Positions 32,047 to 40,209 of a DNA stretch of 64,000 nucleotides are shown here, one piece after another. Position 1 is the stretch's first letter. The number at the start of each line of letters is the position of its first letter. The DNA comes from an uncultured Oscillospiraceae bacterium (GTDB taxonomy: Bacteria > Bacillota > Clostridia > Oscillospirales > Oscillospiraceae), in the NCBI GenBank assembly GCA_934597165.1, contig CAKTQP010000005.1:1-64000 (forward strand), in the 5' to 3' direction. The translations under genes and the position numbers were made by a program. The notes beneath the pieces are model-generated. The model did not search any database. It was not told the DNA's origin and saw only the letters and a list, made by a program, of their open reading frames with translations.

Positions 32047-32657
32047 CCTGCCGTCACCTCCTTCCAACGCAGGGGCAGCAGCGCCACCAAGGATGTGGTG
32101 AGCGCCAAGTCCACGGCGAAATAGAGGTTGAAGTGGGTGAACTGGTTCATGATGCCGGAGATGGGGTACAGGGCGACCTGTAGGGTGAGCGCCGCCAGCA
32201 TACAGGCGTCCAGCCACCGGAACGAAGGCTTTTGCCCCAGGCGGCACCCGCTCAGGTAGGCGTTCCCGCCCACGGTCAGAGCGAAGAGGCCGCAGACCAG
32301 CCAGGAGGGGCCAAAGATGCGGATGACCAGGATGCTGACCCCCAAAAACAGGGCGTAGAGGACAGCTGGCCACCGGAATCCCACGTGCAAGTCCTCCGTC
32401 CGCACGATCTGGAGGGAGAGGAAGAACAGGTAGGCCGCCAGCCAGGAGATCTCGGAGACATAGAAGACCTGGGGGACGGTGCCCATGATGGCCAGGTAGA
32501 GCACGTAGAAGAGGGTGCCCATGGCGAAGCAGGCGTAGCCGAAGGCCAGGATGAGGCAGCCCCGTTCCTTTCGCCGGACGGATAGGACGGTGGCCACCAC
32601 GGCAGCGCTGAACAGCACCACCACCTGGAAGAGGTTGTCCACCAGCTCAAAGCTCAT
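32043..32657 (-). CDS. Multi-pass membrane protein of unknown function
   Basis: A 204-residue protein with about seven hydrophobic segments (for example NLFQVVVLFSAAVVATVLSV and ALYALFLGVSILVIRIFG-like stretches) and short loops. No family was recognised. The ATG at 32657 is six bases after AAGGAGG; the ATG at 32663 directly abuts that site and is rejected. It overlaps the 3' end of the two-TM gene and the start of the PrsW-like gene, so it is tightly embedded in the sigma operon; a sensor role is inference. Confidence 0.75.
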   Translation of the reverse strand: MSFELVDNLFQVVVLFSAAVVATVLSVRRKERGCLILAFGYACFAMGTLFYVLYLAIMGTVPQVFYVSEISWLAAYLFFLSLQIVRTEDLHVGFRWPAVLYALFLGVSILVIRIFGPSWLVCGLFALTVGGNAYLSGCRLGQKPSFRWLDACMLAALTLQVALYPISGIMNQFTHFNLYFAVDLALTTSLVALLPLRWKEVTAG

Positions 32658-32979
32658 CGTCATCCTCCTTTTGCTTGTTGTGGCTGCGCATCCGGTACAG
32701 CAATACCGTCACGCACACCCCCAGCAAGAAGCACAGCAGCCCCATGACGATGTAACCCAACGCCCCGTGGCTGCCCATCAGGCTGGCAGTACCGGCAGGG
32801 CTGTGGGACACGGGACTGGATAGACGTTCCGGCATCCAAAGGCCCAGACCCACCACCAACAGCAGGCACGCCGCCACACAGACGCCGTCCCACACCCGCT
32901 GTTTCCGTCTCTGTTGTGCTCGTTTCAGCTCCGCCGTCCGCTTTCGGATCAGGCGAGCCCGTTCTTCATTGGTACGCAT
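32647..32979 (-). CDS. Small two-TM protein in the sigma operon (putative anti-sigma)
   Basis: A 110-residue protein with a basic cytoplasmic N-terminus (MRTNEERARLIRKRTAELKR), TM1 at about 32-50, a 25-residue outer loop, TM2 with GYIVMGLLCFLLGVCVTVLL, and an acidic tail (KQKEDDDEL). It overlaps the sigma gene by 14 bases and the next membrane gene by 11. The ATG at 32979 is used rather than the TTG six bases upstream. Position suggests an anti-sigma or a PrsW substrate; homology with the protein at 30907 is clear in TM2. Confidence 0.75.
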   Translation of the reverse strand: MRTNEERARLIRKRTAELKRAQQRRKQRVWDGVCVAACLLLVVGLGLWMPERLSSPVSHSPAGTASLMGSHGALGYIVMGLLCFLLGVCVTVLLYRMRSHNKQKEDDDEL

Positions 32980-33520
32980 GGTCAAATCGCTCCCGTTCCA
33001 AAATCCCTTTCAGGCTCTTCTTGCCCCGATGCACCAGGTTGGTCACCTGCTGCTCGCTCTTCCCCATGACCGCCGCCGCACTCCGGTAGCTCATGTCCTC
33101 CAAATAGACCAGGTACAGCGCCTCCCGATACTCCGCTTTCAGCTGTTCTAACGCGGCGTACAGCTGCCGATCCCGCTCGCTGCGGAGCAGTTCCGTGTCC
33201 GCCAGCCCGTCGCTTTGTGGTTCAAAGGGCAGTTCCTCCAGGCGCAGGAAGGGGATGCGGTGCTTCCGTTTGTGGCGCAAGGCCAGGTTGCGGGCGGTCT
33301 TGTAGAGGTACGCTTTGAAGCTGCCTGTCCCGTGGATGGGACGGGCTTTGGCGAAGAGCTGGGAGAAGGCTTCGATCATCAAATCCTCCGCCTCGTGGAG
33401 GTCCTTCAAATAGCCGTGGAGGTAGTACACCAGCGGGTCGCCATAGCGCTCCACCAGCAGGTCGGCGGCCTGCTCCTGGCCGTCCAGGTACTGCCGGTAT
33501 GCCGCTTCATCCGAGATCAT
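32966..33520 (-). CDS. Sigma-70 family (ECF-type) RNA polymerase sigma factor
   Basis: A 184-residue sigma factor: region 2 with YLKDLHEAEDLMIEAFSQLF, a variable linker, and region 4 HTH with YLEDMSYRSAAAVMGKSEQQ and VTNLVHRGKKSLKGIL. It heads a four-gene overlapping operon with two membrane proteins and a PrsW-like protease. A sigma-A-type promoter lies upstream. It is not close to the other sigma factor in this window (24520). Confidence 0.87.
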   Translation of the reverse strand: MISDEAAYRQYLDGQEQAADLLVERYGDPLVYYLHGYLKDLHEAEDLMIEAFSQLFAKARPIHGTGSFKAYLYKTARNLALRHKRKHRIPFLRLEELPFEPQSDGLADTELLRSERDRQLYAALEQLKAEYREALYLVYLEDMSYRSAAAVMGKSEQQVTNLVHRGKKSLKGILERERFDHAYQ

Positions 33521-33556
33521 CTGACCGCCTCCCTCCTTGCGCGCACGTTTTTATCT

Positions 33557-33584
33557 ATTATAGCGAACTGTCCCCGTTTTGCAA
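33557..33584 (-). promoter_or_regulatory. Promoter of the sigma/PrsW operon
   Basis: Minus-strand TTGCAA, 16-base spacer, perfect TATAAT (33557-33562), about 35 bases before the sigma start. Confidence 0.65.
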
Positions 33585-33598
33585 GGCGGACACCGAGA

Positions 33599-33632
33599 AA
33601 ACGGGATGCTGCTCTGTGGCAGCATCCCGTTT
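33599..33632 (-). terminator. Terminator of the spoIIIA operon
   Basis: Perfect 14-bp stem AAACGGGATGCTGC / GCAGCATCCCGTTT with a six-base loop and T-rich 3' flank on the minus strand, 40 bases after the spoIIIAH stop. Confidence 0.88.
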
Positions 33633-33672
33633 CTTCCTAGCTTATTCCATTCCTGGTAAAACTCGTCTCCCA

Positions 33673-34326
33673 TCACTGCTGACTGGACGAGATGACCTTC
33701 ACATCCCCAGCGCTGAACTTGGTCTCCCCTACCACGATGTCCGTGATCTTGGCCACGTCAGACGCCTTCAGGGCGTTGTTCTTGGCCTTGACCACCACGC
33801 TGACGCTGTTGTCTCCGATAAAGGCCACGCAGTCGGTGTAACCCTTGGCGGTGACCAGGCTCTCGATCTTGGACTCCTGCAAGGTGGCTGAGGCCATGGC
33901 GGTGATGCTCTTGGAGGCGGCGTCCACCGCGTCCTTGCTGGCCTTGGGATCGTTCACCGTCTTTTGCAAGATGGACAGGGAATTGTCCCGTGCCTCCTCC
34001 CGGTTGATGCGGGCGGTGGCGAAGTAGTCGCCGGAAGTGGTCTTGGCGTTCTTGTCCGTGGCCTTGGCGTCCTTCTGGGTGGTCTTGCTGTCCGACTTCT
34101 GGCTGGTGGCTGCGCTACTGGAGGCACTGCCGTCCTCCAAGCCCAGGGCGCCGTCCGAGTTCACCAGCGCCGCTTCGCCCAGGTTCCGATCCGTCGTCAC
34201 GTTGGTGGTGGCAGAGCCCATACCGCTGACCGACTGCCCCTGGTCATAGGACCAGTTCAGATACACCGCCACACAGACAAAGAGCACGATCGCGGCCACC
34301 ACCGCATTGCGTTTCCACAGCTTCAT
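33673..34326 (-). CDS. spoIIIAH: Stage III sporulation protein AH
   Basis: A 217-residue mother-cell membrane protein whose outer YscJ/FliF-like ring domain binds forespore SpoIIQ and forms the feeding channel. One TM (AVVAAIVLFVCVAVYLNW) is followed by a long low-complexity Ser/Thr/Lys linker and a C-terminal domain with REEARDNSLSILQKTVNDP and VVVKAKNNALKASDVAKITD. The order and last place in the operon match B. subtilis. It is followed by the operon terminator. Confidence 0.92.
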   Translation of the reverse strand: MKLWKRNAVVAAIVLFVCVAVYLNWSYDQGQSVSGMGSATTNVTTDRNLGEAALVNSDGALGLEDGSASSSAATSQKSDSKTTQKDAKATDKNAKTTSGDYFATARINREEARDNSLSILQKTVNDPKASKDAVDAASKSITAMASATLQESKIESLVTAKGYTDCVAFIGDNSVSVVVKAKNNALKASDVAKITDIVVGETKFSAGDVKVISSSQQ

Positions 34327-34847
34327 GATTCATTTCCTCCTGATCGTTCGCAAATTGAAATTTGATCCGAGCCAAGCCCGGTCAACGCCTTCACCGCCTG
34401 GAGCAGGTCCAGCTTCACCTGGGGGTCGCCCCCGCCGTCGCTGACCACCAGCGCCCCCAAAAAGGCCGGGTACTGCTGGGCCACCTCCACCACGTCCTCC
34501 TGGTTGGAGCCTCGTTTCACCACGACCACCTGGGTCTCTACGGAGCCGTCCTTGCTGGTCTGGTTTTCCGCCAGCTCCACCGAACCGGTGGTGGCCAGGG
34601 TGAGCACTACCTGGGTCCTCCCCGCCCCGTCCACCTGGGACAAGGTGTTGGCCAGCTTCTCCTCCAGGCCCTCCAGGTCGTATTCATACTGCTGCCGCTG
34701 CTCCGTCGCCGCTGGAACGCTGTTGTCCCCCGTCCCGCCGGCCGGCCAGAGCAGGAGCGCCAGCCCCACCAGCAGGAGCAGTGCCGTCCAGCGGTTCTTC
34801 TGGAAAAATTGGAGCACTGCCTTGCTATTCCACGTGAATCCTTTCAT
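34323..34847 (-). CDS. spoIIIAG: Stage III sporulation protein AG
   Basis: A 174-residue protein with one TM at about 20-38 (TALLLLVGLALLLWPAGG) and an outer ring-building domain (LEEKLANTLSQVDGAGRTQV, EVAQQYPAFLGALVVSDGGG). SpoIIIAG forms the large 30-fold ring of the SpoIIIA-SpoIIQ channel. The start at 34847 overlaps the SpoIIIAF stop, and its stop overlaps the SpoIIIAH start, so translation is coupled. Confidence 0.92.
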   Translation of the reverse strand: MKGFTWNSKAVLQFFQKNRWTALLLLVGLALLLWPAGGTGDNSVPAATEQRQQYEYDLEGLEEKLANTLSQVDGAGRTQVVLTLATTGSVELAENQTSKDGSVETQVVVVKRGSNQEDVVEVAQQYPAFLGALVVSDGGGDPQVKLDLLQAVKALTGLGSDQISICERSGGNES

Positions 34848-35335
34848 CCTGTTCCTTTCGTCTGGTATGTGATCTGTTCCCCCGTCAGCCCGAATCCGTC
34901 CTGGATGCACTGGGTCAGTTTTTGCCGCTGGGCGTCGGTGAGGGTACCGGTGACCGTCACCGCGTCCGGCACGGGGATGCCCTCTTTGGTCTTGCAGGTG
35001 ACTTGGACGGTCACCTCCGCCCCCAGCTGCTGAGCCTGCTCTTGCAGATACTGCTGGGTGCGCTGGCACACCTGGGTCTCCAGCACCGTGCTGCCCGCCT
35101 GGGCCACCTCCTCTTGGGAGACGGTCAGGCTCTCGCAGTAGTCCTGGAACGCTTGCAGGGTGCCGGTGATGTCCCACTGGACGATGGGCGTCACCACCGC
35201 CAGGAAGAGCAGCAGGCCGCCGCAGAACCGGCTGACCTTCTGGGTCTTCCCCTCCGGGCTGAGGCTCTGGCAGAGGGACACCAGCAGGCCCACCGCCACC
35301 ACGCCCAGGATCCAATTCCGCACGCTGTCCATCAT
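34844..35335 (-). CDS. spoIIIAF: Stage III sporulation protein AF
   Basis: A 163-residue protein with two N-terminal TMs (WILGVVAVGLLVSLCQSL and FCGGLLLFLAVVTPIVQW) and a cytoplasmic or membrane-proximal C-terminal domain with VTGTLTDAQRQKLTQCIQDG. The start at 35335 makes an ATGA overlap with spoIIIAE. Its place between AE and AG fixes the identity; sequence similarity in this family is low. Confidence 0.88.
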   Translation of the reverse strand: MMDSVRNWILGVVAVGLLVSLCQSLSPEGKTQKVSRFCGGLLLFLAVVTPIVQWDITGTLQAFQDYCESLTVSQEEVAQAGSTVLETQVCQRTQQYLQEQAQQLGAEVTVQVTCKTKEGIPVPDAVTVTGTLTDAQRQKLTQCIQDGFGLTGEQITYQTKGTG

Positions 35336-36429
35336 GTCATAGCCACCGAGATGGTGCCGATGAGGGAGATGAGCACCAACAGAGCACAGCTGCCCAGCAT
35401 CCCCAGCACCAGGCCGAAAGCGGCGCCGATCTGGTCGATGAGATCGGAGATCGCGCCCTGATACAGGACGGACGCCAACATAGCCACCAGCTTATAGACC
35501 AGATACTGCACCCCCAGGTAGAGGAAGGGCACCACGCAGAACCCCAGGATGACCAGGGTGCCGAAGATGCCGATGCCGCTGCGGATGGCGGATGCGCCGG
35601 TGAGGACGGTCTCGGTGGCGTCGGAGAGGATGCCGCCCACCACAGGCACCATGCTGGAGATGGCCATGCGGGTGGCTTTCAGGGCGGTGGCGTCCGCTGC
35701 GCCGGCGGCGGCTCCGCTGAGGGTCAGGTAGCCGGTAAACACCAGCAGGATGGCGGTCATGGCACCCTTCACCCCCTTTTTCATGAACCCTGCGATGGCG
35801 GCGATGCCTTTGCTGCCCAAGGCGGCGGTGGCCGCGGTGACGGCGATGTACAGGTAGACCACCGGGATGAGGACCCGGTTGATGAGGGTGATGAGCAGGT
35901 CGGAAAAGAGCAGGGTGGCCGCCTGGCGTGCGACCGCGCCGGTGACCGAACCGCAGGCGGCGGTGGCGGTGGCCATGGTGGGGATGAGCACCTTGGAGAA
36001 GGCGTCGATCTGGCCGATGGCCTCCCGTCCCAGCCCCAGCATGGACGCCGTGTCCGACACCGCCACCAGGGTGATGACGGTGACACCGATGAGATCCGCC
36101 GTGCGGGTCATGGCGCTCTGGCCGGACTGGAACAGGGTATTGCCCATGCCGCAGAAGAGCACCACCAGGAGCATGAATCCGGCGCTCCGGAAGGCGCTGT
36201 GCAACACCGCGTCCACCTGCTCCGACGCCTGGGACGCCAGCACCCCTAAGCCCTTTTGCAGGTTGGTTCCCTCTTTCACCGAGAACGTCCCCTCCGCCGC
36301 GTCCTCTAAGGCGCTGGTGTCCATCTGCTCCCACAGCTGCCCCTCCAAGTCCACCGCCTGGGTGGGCAGGACGCAGCCGGTCAGAGCCAAGGTCAGGGCG
36401 ACCAGCAGTATCATTGGTTTCCATCTCAC
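35332..36429 (-). CDS. spoIIIAE: Stage III sporulation protein AE
   Basis: A roughly 365-residue polytopic protein with an export signal (ILLVALTLALTGCVLPTQA) and about eight TMs (GMGNTLFQSGQSAM, DLIGVTVITLVAVSDTASML, TGYLTLSGAAAGAADATALK). It is the major membrane component of the SpoIIIA machine. I prefer a GTG start at 36429, three bases after the spoIIIAD stop, because it adds a positive n-region (RWKP); an ATG at 36414 is the alternative. The TGC after the signal core could be a lipobox. Confidence 0.9.
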   Translation of the reverse strand: MRWKPMILLVALTLALTGCVLPTQAVDLEGQLWEQMDTSALEDAAEGTFSVKEGTNLQKGLGVLASQASEQVDAVLHSAFRSAGFMLLVVLFCGMGNTLFQSGQSAMTRTADLIGVTVITLVAVSDTASMLGLGREAIGQIDAFSKVLIPTMATATAACGSVTGAVARQAATLLFSDLLITLINRVLIPVVYLYIAVTAATAALGSKGIAAIAGFMKKGVKGAMTAILLVFTGYLTLSGAAAGAADATALKATRMAISSMVPVVGGILSDATETVLTGASAIRSGIGIFGTLVILGFCVVPFLYLGVQYLVYKLVAMLASVLYQGAISDLIDQIGAAFGLVLGMLGSCALLVLISLIGTISVAMT

Positions 36430-36431
36430 AG

Positions 36432-36818
36432 TTACAGCAACTCCTCGATCAAGATCAGCACCGCCTGGATGACGGGAATGGAGGCGTACAGGGCACAGAT
36501 AGCGCCAGCCAGTTCCACGGTAGAGGCGATGCCCCCCTCCCCGGCGTCCTTGCAAATGTGGGCGGCCAGGTTGGTCACCACCTCGATGCCCAGCACCTTC
36601 AGCATGGGGGTGAGCAGGGCGTCGGAGATGCTGGCCTGTTGCGCCAGGCTCCGGAGGAGGCTCAAGATCTCCACCGCCGCCGAGCCCACCAGCACCAGGA
36701 GCAGAACGGTGGTGGCGATGCTCAGCAATAGGGAGATCTCCCCCGCCTCCCGCTTCAAGAACACGGCGATGAGGCCACCCAACAGAGCCGTGGCGGCCAC
36801 GGGTATCATCTGCTCCAT
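36432..36818 (-). CDS. spoIIIAD: Stage III sporulation protein AD
   Basis: A 128-residue membrane protein with three to four hydrophobic segments (AATALLGGLIAVFLKREAGE, ATTVLLLVLVGSAAVEILSL) and the family block VLGIEVVTNLAAHICKDAGE. It is related to SpoIIIAC by internal duplication, as is usual. It abuts spoIIIAC with no gap. Confidence 0.93.
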   Translation of the reverse strand: MEQMIPVAATALLGGLIAVFLKREAGEISLLLSIATTVLLLVLVGSAAVEILSLLRSLAQQASISDALLTPMLKVLGIEVVTNLAAHICKDAGEGGIASTVELAGAICALYASIPVIQAVLILIEELL

Positions 36819-37013
36819 TTACAGGTCAAAGAGGGTCTTGACCAGCTCGAACAGGGCGCTGATCTGCTGGACGATCATCATCAGAACCACCACCAGCCCC
36901 GCCAACGTCACCATGGTCGCCTGCTCCTCTCGCCCGGAGCGGGTGAGGACTTGGTTGAGCACCGAGACCAGGATGCCGATGGCCGCTATCTTGAAAATCA
37001 AATTCACATCCAT
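36819..37013 (-). CDS. spoIIIAC: Stage III sporulation protein AC
   Basis: A 64-residue protein with two TMs (LIFKIAAIGILVSVLNQVL and MVTLAGLVVVLMMIVQQI) joined by a short RSGREEQA loop. Length and sequence match the SpoIIIAC family. Confidence 0.93.
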   Translation of the reverse strand: MDVNLIFKIAAIGILVSVLNQVLTRSGREEQATMVTLAGLVVVLMMIVQQISALFELVKTLFDL

Positions 37014-37031
37014 GTACGTTCTCCCACCAGC

Positions 37032-37544
37032 TCAGCAGGCCAGCACCAACACCAACAGGCCGCCTGCCACGCTCAATGTCATCGATAGTTGATTCCGCTT
37101 TCGTAGGGTCGTCTCCCCCGTCTTCCACATGGCCTCCAGCGTCTCCCCTGCGTACCGGAGGGCGCGGCACTGGGTGTCCGTGTCGTAGCGTCCCAGCACG
37201 GTGCCCACCGTCCGGATGGCTTCTCGGGCGTTGGGATTCAGCTGGAAGGGGGCTTGGGTCAGCTGTTCCGCCCAAATGGTGTCAAAAGCGCGAGCATCCA
37301 ACTGACAGAGCGCCGCCTGACAGGCTTGGAAGAACTGCCGCACCATCCCACCGGTCTGACAGGACGCCTGTTCCAGCAGCTCCGCCAGATCCGGACTGCG
37401 ACAGCGCAGCTCCCGTTCCATCCCGTAAAATGCGGTGAAGAACTGCCGCAGCTGGGCTTGCTCCAACTGCCGCCTCCGGACGCACTGGACCCCCAACGCC
37501 ACTGCGCCCATCAGCACGCAGGCCATGCCCAATCCTCTTAACAT
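37032..37544 (-). CDS. spoIIIAB: Stage III sporulation protein AB
   Basis: A 170-residue protein with N- and C-terminal hydrophobic segments (LRGLGMACVLMGAVALGVQC; LSVAGGLLVLVLAC) flanking a helical domain that resembles the GspF/SpoIIIAB fold. The ATG at 37544 overlaps the end of spoIIIAA. It probably bridges the ATPase AA and the membrane channel. Confidence 0.9.
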   Translation of the reverse strand: MLRGLGMACVLMGAVALGVQCVRRRQLEQAQLRQFFTAFYGMERELRCRSPDLAELLEQASCQTGGMVRQFFQACQAALCQLDARAFDTIWAEQLTQAPFQLNPNAREAIRTVGTVLGRYDTDTQCRALRYAGETLEAMWKTGETTLRKRNQLSMTLSVAGGLLVLVLAC

Positions 37545-38446
37545 GGCAGCGCCTCCACGGTGTACTGCCGCTTCCCCTGGGTGCGGGTGATGGTGACCAC
37601 CGCCTGGAACAACCGCTGTTCCAACAGGGTCTGATACAGCGGCCGCCGGCACAGCTCTGCCATCGACCGTCCGTGGGCGGTGGCCAGCACCGCCGTGCCG
37701 CAGTGGGCGATGACGGAGAGGGCGGCTACGTCTTCGGGGCTGGTCACCTCGTCCATGGCGATGACCTGGGGGTTCATGCTCCGCAGCAGCAGGATGCCCG
37801 CCTCGCTCTTGCCGCAGCCCTCCATCACGTCCACGGTGGCGCCCAGGTAGAACTGAGGGATCCCCTGGTGCAGGGCGGCGATCTCCCCGCGCTCGTCCGC
37901 CACCCCCACCCGCAGGTGCCACTGGTCACTGTAGATGCGGATGAGGTCCCGCAGGAGGGTGGTCTTGCCCATGCCCGGTGGGGCTAGGATGAGACAGCTG
38001 GCCTGGGTCAGCCCCTGTTCGGTCAGCAGTTTGGCCACTGGTTCCGCTACGCCGGGGATGTCATGGGCAATACGGATGGAGAGCGCGGACAGGCTCCGGA
38101 ACTGCCGGATGCGTCCCCCCTGGGACAGGGCGGAACCGGCCACGCCCAAGCGGTTGCCCCCCGGCAGGGGCAGGTAGCCCCGGCAGAGGGGTTCCATGGC
38201 GTTGTGGAAGGAGGCGTGGGTGGCGATCTCGATCACGTCCTGCAGCTCCCGCTGGGTCACCCATTGGGTGCCTGGCACCAGCTGTTCCCGACCGGTCTCA
38301 TCCACCACCCGCAGCCCCGACCCGGCACGCAGGCGCAGCTCTTCCGCCGTGGCCTGCTGGGACGCTGGGAGGGCGTGGAGCAGGTCGCGCAGAGTGGGTG
38401 GAAAGCACTGGGCGGCCAGTGCGAAGGGGGTATGGTGTTCTGCCAT
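37538..38446 (-). CDS. spoIIIAA: Stage III sporulation protein AA (ATPase)
   Basis: A 302-residue secretion-type ATPase that powers the SpoIIIA-SpoIIQ channel. Walker A is APPGMGKTTLLRDL; MNPQVIAMDEVTSPEDV holds the Walker B-like acidic residues; VGVADERGEIAALHQG is a family box. The ATG at 38446 follows TGAGGCGAG; the frame stays open further upstream through a repeat element but has no supported start there. It leads the operon behind a sigma-E-like promoter. Confidence 0.93.
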   Translation of the reverse strand: MAEHHTPFALAAQCFPPTLRDLLHALPASQQATAEELRLRAGSGLRVVDETGREQLVPGTQWVTQRELQDVIEIATHASFHNAMEPLCRGYLPLPGGNRLGVAGSALSQGGRIRQFRSLSALSIRIAHDIPGVAEPVAKLLTEQGLTQASCLILAPPGMGKTTLLRDLIRIYSDQWHLRVGVADERGEIAALHQGIPQFYLGATVDVMEGCGKSEAGILLLRSMNPQVIAMDEVTSPEDVAALSVIAHCGTAVLATAHGRSMAELCRRPLYQTLLEQRLFQAVVTITRTQGKRQYTVEALPC

Positions 38447-38471
38447 GGTTCTCGCCTCACAATCTTGCCAC

Positions 38472-38500
38472 ATCCTATGACGGCATGTCCTGTGGTATGC
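38472..38500 (-). promoter_or_regulatory. Candidate sigma-E promoter of the spoIIIA operon
   Basis: On the minus strand GCATACC (38494-38500), 14 bases, CATAGGAT (38472-38479). This fits the sigma-E pattern GCATATT-14-CATACAAT at most positions. The operon is known to be sigma-E dependent in B. subtilis; the site itself is a by-eye match. Confidence 0.5.
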
Positions 38501-38506
38501 AAATAT

Positions 38507-38655
38507 TTCCCCAAATGCAGGCATTTGGGGAAGTGTGCAGCCGGGTGCATGCCGCAGCGCTAAGCCAAATGTGCCGGGGGCACATTTGGTAGCGTAGGCT
38601 CCGCCTGTTTTACAGGCGGAGAACCTACCGGAGGAGTGCCGGAACTCTGCGAGGC
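38507..38655. repeat. Dispersed hairpin repeat, copy C (core inverted)
   Basis: On the plus strand: end hairpin TTCCCCAAATGC-AG-GCATTTGGGGAA (38507-38532), the GCAGCCGGGTGCATGC box, then core CCGCAGCGCTA, H1 CCAAATGTGCC-GGG-GGCACATTTGG (38565-38589), TAGCG, H2 CTCCGCCTGT-TTT-ACAGGCGGAG (38599-38621) and the tag CGGAACTCTGCGAG. End hairpin, box and tag have the orientation of copy B, while the H1-H2 core is inverted relative to them. It occupies the 328-base space between the permease terminator and the spoIIIA promoter; no gene is seen there. Confidence 0.85.
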
Positions 38656-38692
38656 AGACCTTCCTTTGTATTCCCCTCCTTCCCATATAGAA

Positions 38693-38724
38693 AAAGGCAC
38701 GAGTGCGAAAACACTCGTGCCTTT
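38693..38724 (-). terminator. Terminator of the permease gene
   Basis: Perfect 13-bp stem AAAGGCACGAGTG / CACTCGTGCCTTT, loop of six, flanked by a run of A on the plus strand (T on the minus), 50 bases after the permease stop. Confidence 0.88.
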
Positions 38725-38774
38725 GGATCGTTTGAACTTGAAGATGGGTCCTGTGCTGTGTCAGCGGGTCAAGA

Positions 38775-40178
38775 TCACACCGCAGCGCCCTTCTTGCTCT
38801 TCCGGAAGATGCCGCCGATGGCCATGATGACCGCGAAGACGATCAGGTAATAGACGTTGGCGAACTTGTGGCCGATGATGCAGGCGAAGACCATGAAGGA
38901 CGCGCCGCAGATGGCCAGGATGGGTACGATGAACCGTCTGCCAAAGCTCTCGTCCTTGGCCTTCTTGATCCACATGACGAAGATGGGCAGGTACATGGCA
39001 TAGATGGTGACGATGGGAATCTCAGAAGAGTCGAAGACGAACTTGCCCACCAGGGGGGAGTTGGCCAGGTTGGCCAGGAAGAAGTACAGACCCCAAGCGG
39101 CGCAGACGAACAGGCCGAACACAGCGGAGTTGTTGGGCAGGTTGGTAGCCTTATCCACCTGACCGAACACATCGGGGCAAGGGCCTTCCTTTCGGGCGGC
39201 CACGGAGTACATACCACGGCAGCAGCCCAGCATGAGGCCGTTCATGGTGCCCATGCAGGAGATGGCGATGAACAGGTTGAGGATGTTGCCCAGGACGTTG
39301 CCGAAGATGTTGACAAAGGCCACGGTAGCGCCGTTGTCGATGAGCTCCTGGTTGGTGGCGCCGCCGGCGACGCCAACATAATAGGCGATGTAGACAGCGA
39401 TGATGATGATGCCGCCGATGACCAGAGCGCGGGGCAGGTTCTTCTTGGAATCCTTCAGCTCGGCGTTGATGGCGGTGGCGATGATCCAGCCCTCATAGGC
39501 GAAGGAGGTGGCGCAGACAGCGGCCAGCAGGGGGGTGCTGGAGGCGGCGTCGCCTACATTTGCCATAGTTGTAAAGTTTGCAGCGGTCATGCCGTTCATC
39601 AGGCCGTAGATGATGCCGACGACTGCCATCAGTGCCAGCGGGATGAGCTTGATGACGGTGGTGGTGGTCTGGATCTTGCCTGCCAGCTTGGGGGACAGGG
39701 CGTTGATGACATAAGCGCAGCAGAGGAAGAACATGGTCAGTGCCATACATTCCGGGCCGATGATGCAGCCGCCCTCGGATGCGGGGATGATCATGGTAAA
39801 GTCAGGGTTGACGGAGTTGATGAAGACCAGGGTATAGCGGGCGCTGAGCCAGGCCAGGACCGAGGTCATGGAGGGGTAGTAGATGGTGGTCATGAACCAG
39901 CCCATGTAGTAGCCGTACTTGGGGCCCACCAGGGCTTCTGCGTAGTCCACGACGCCGTTGACCTTCTCATACTTCTGTGCCATGTTGGCAAAGGCCAGGA
40001 TGCAGACGATCATGATGAGGCCGCCGATGGCCCAGGCAGCGATGCCCAGGGGCATATCGCCGTTGGTCTTCTGCAGGATTGTCTGTGCCTTGAAGAACAC
40101 GCCGGAACCAATGACGATGCCGACGACCAGGCATATGGCGGTAAATAAGCCATATTTCTTTTCCAGTTTGTTATCCAT
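38775..40178 (-). CDS. APC-family amino-acid permease
   Basis: A 467-residue permease with about twelve TMs. TM1 has the APC substrate loop (IVIGSGVFFKAQTIL), and SFAYEGWIIATAINAELKDS corresponds to the conserved TM6-TM7 region with the E(L)KD sequence. The C-terminus is basic. It likely imports or exchanges an amino acid; the substrate is not readable. It is monocistronic, with an unusually structured leader and a strong terminator. Confidence 0.88.
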   Translation of the reverse strand: MDNKLEKKYGLFTAICLVVGIVIGSGVFFKAQTILQKTNGDMPLGIAAWAIGGLIMIVCILAFANMAQKYEKVNGVVDYAEALVGPKYGYYMGWFMTTIYYPSMTSVLAWLSARYTLVFINSVNPDFTMIIPASEGGCIIGPECMALTMFFLCCAYVINALSPKLAGKIQTTTTVIKLIPLALMAVVGIIYGLMNGMTAANFTTMANVGDAASSTPLLAAVCATSFAYEGWIIATAINAELKDSKKNLPRALVIGGIIIIAVYIAYYVGVAGGATNQELIDNGATVAFVNIFGNVLGNILNLFIAISCMGTMNGLMLGCCRGMYSVAARKEGPCPDVFGQVDKATNLPNNSAVFGLFVCAAWGLYFFLANLANSPLVGKFVFDSSEIPIVTIYAMYLPIFVMWIKKAKDESFGRRFIVPILAICGASFMVFACIIGHKFANVYYLIVFAVIMAIGGIFRKSKKGAAV

Positions 40179-40209
40179 TTTTTCTCTCCCTAAACGATTT
40201 TAAGCATTT

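Noticed and set aside
38447..38690. Upstream extension of spoIIIAA through the repeat
   Set aside because: The frame is open by chance across copy C; the family N-terminus and a ribosome site fit the ATG at 38446.
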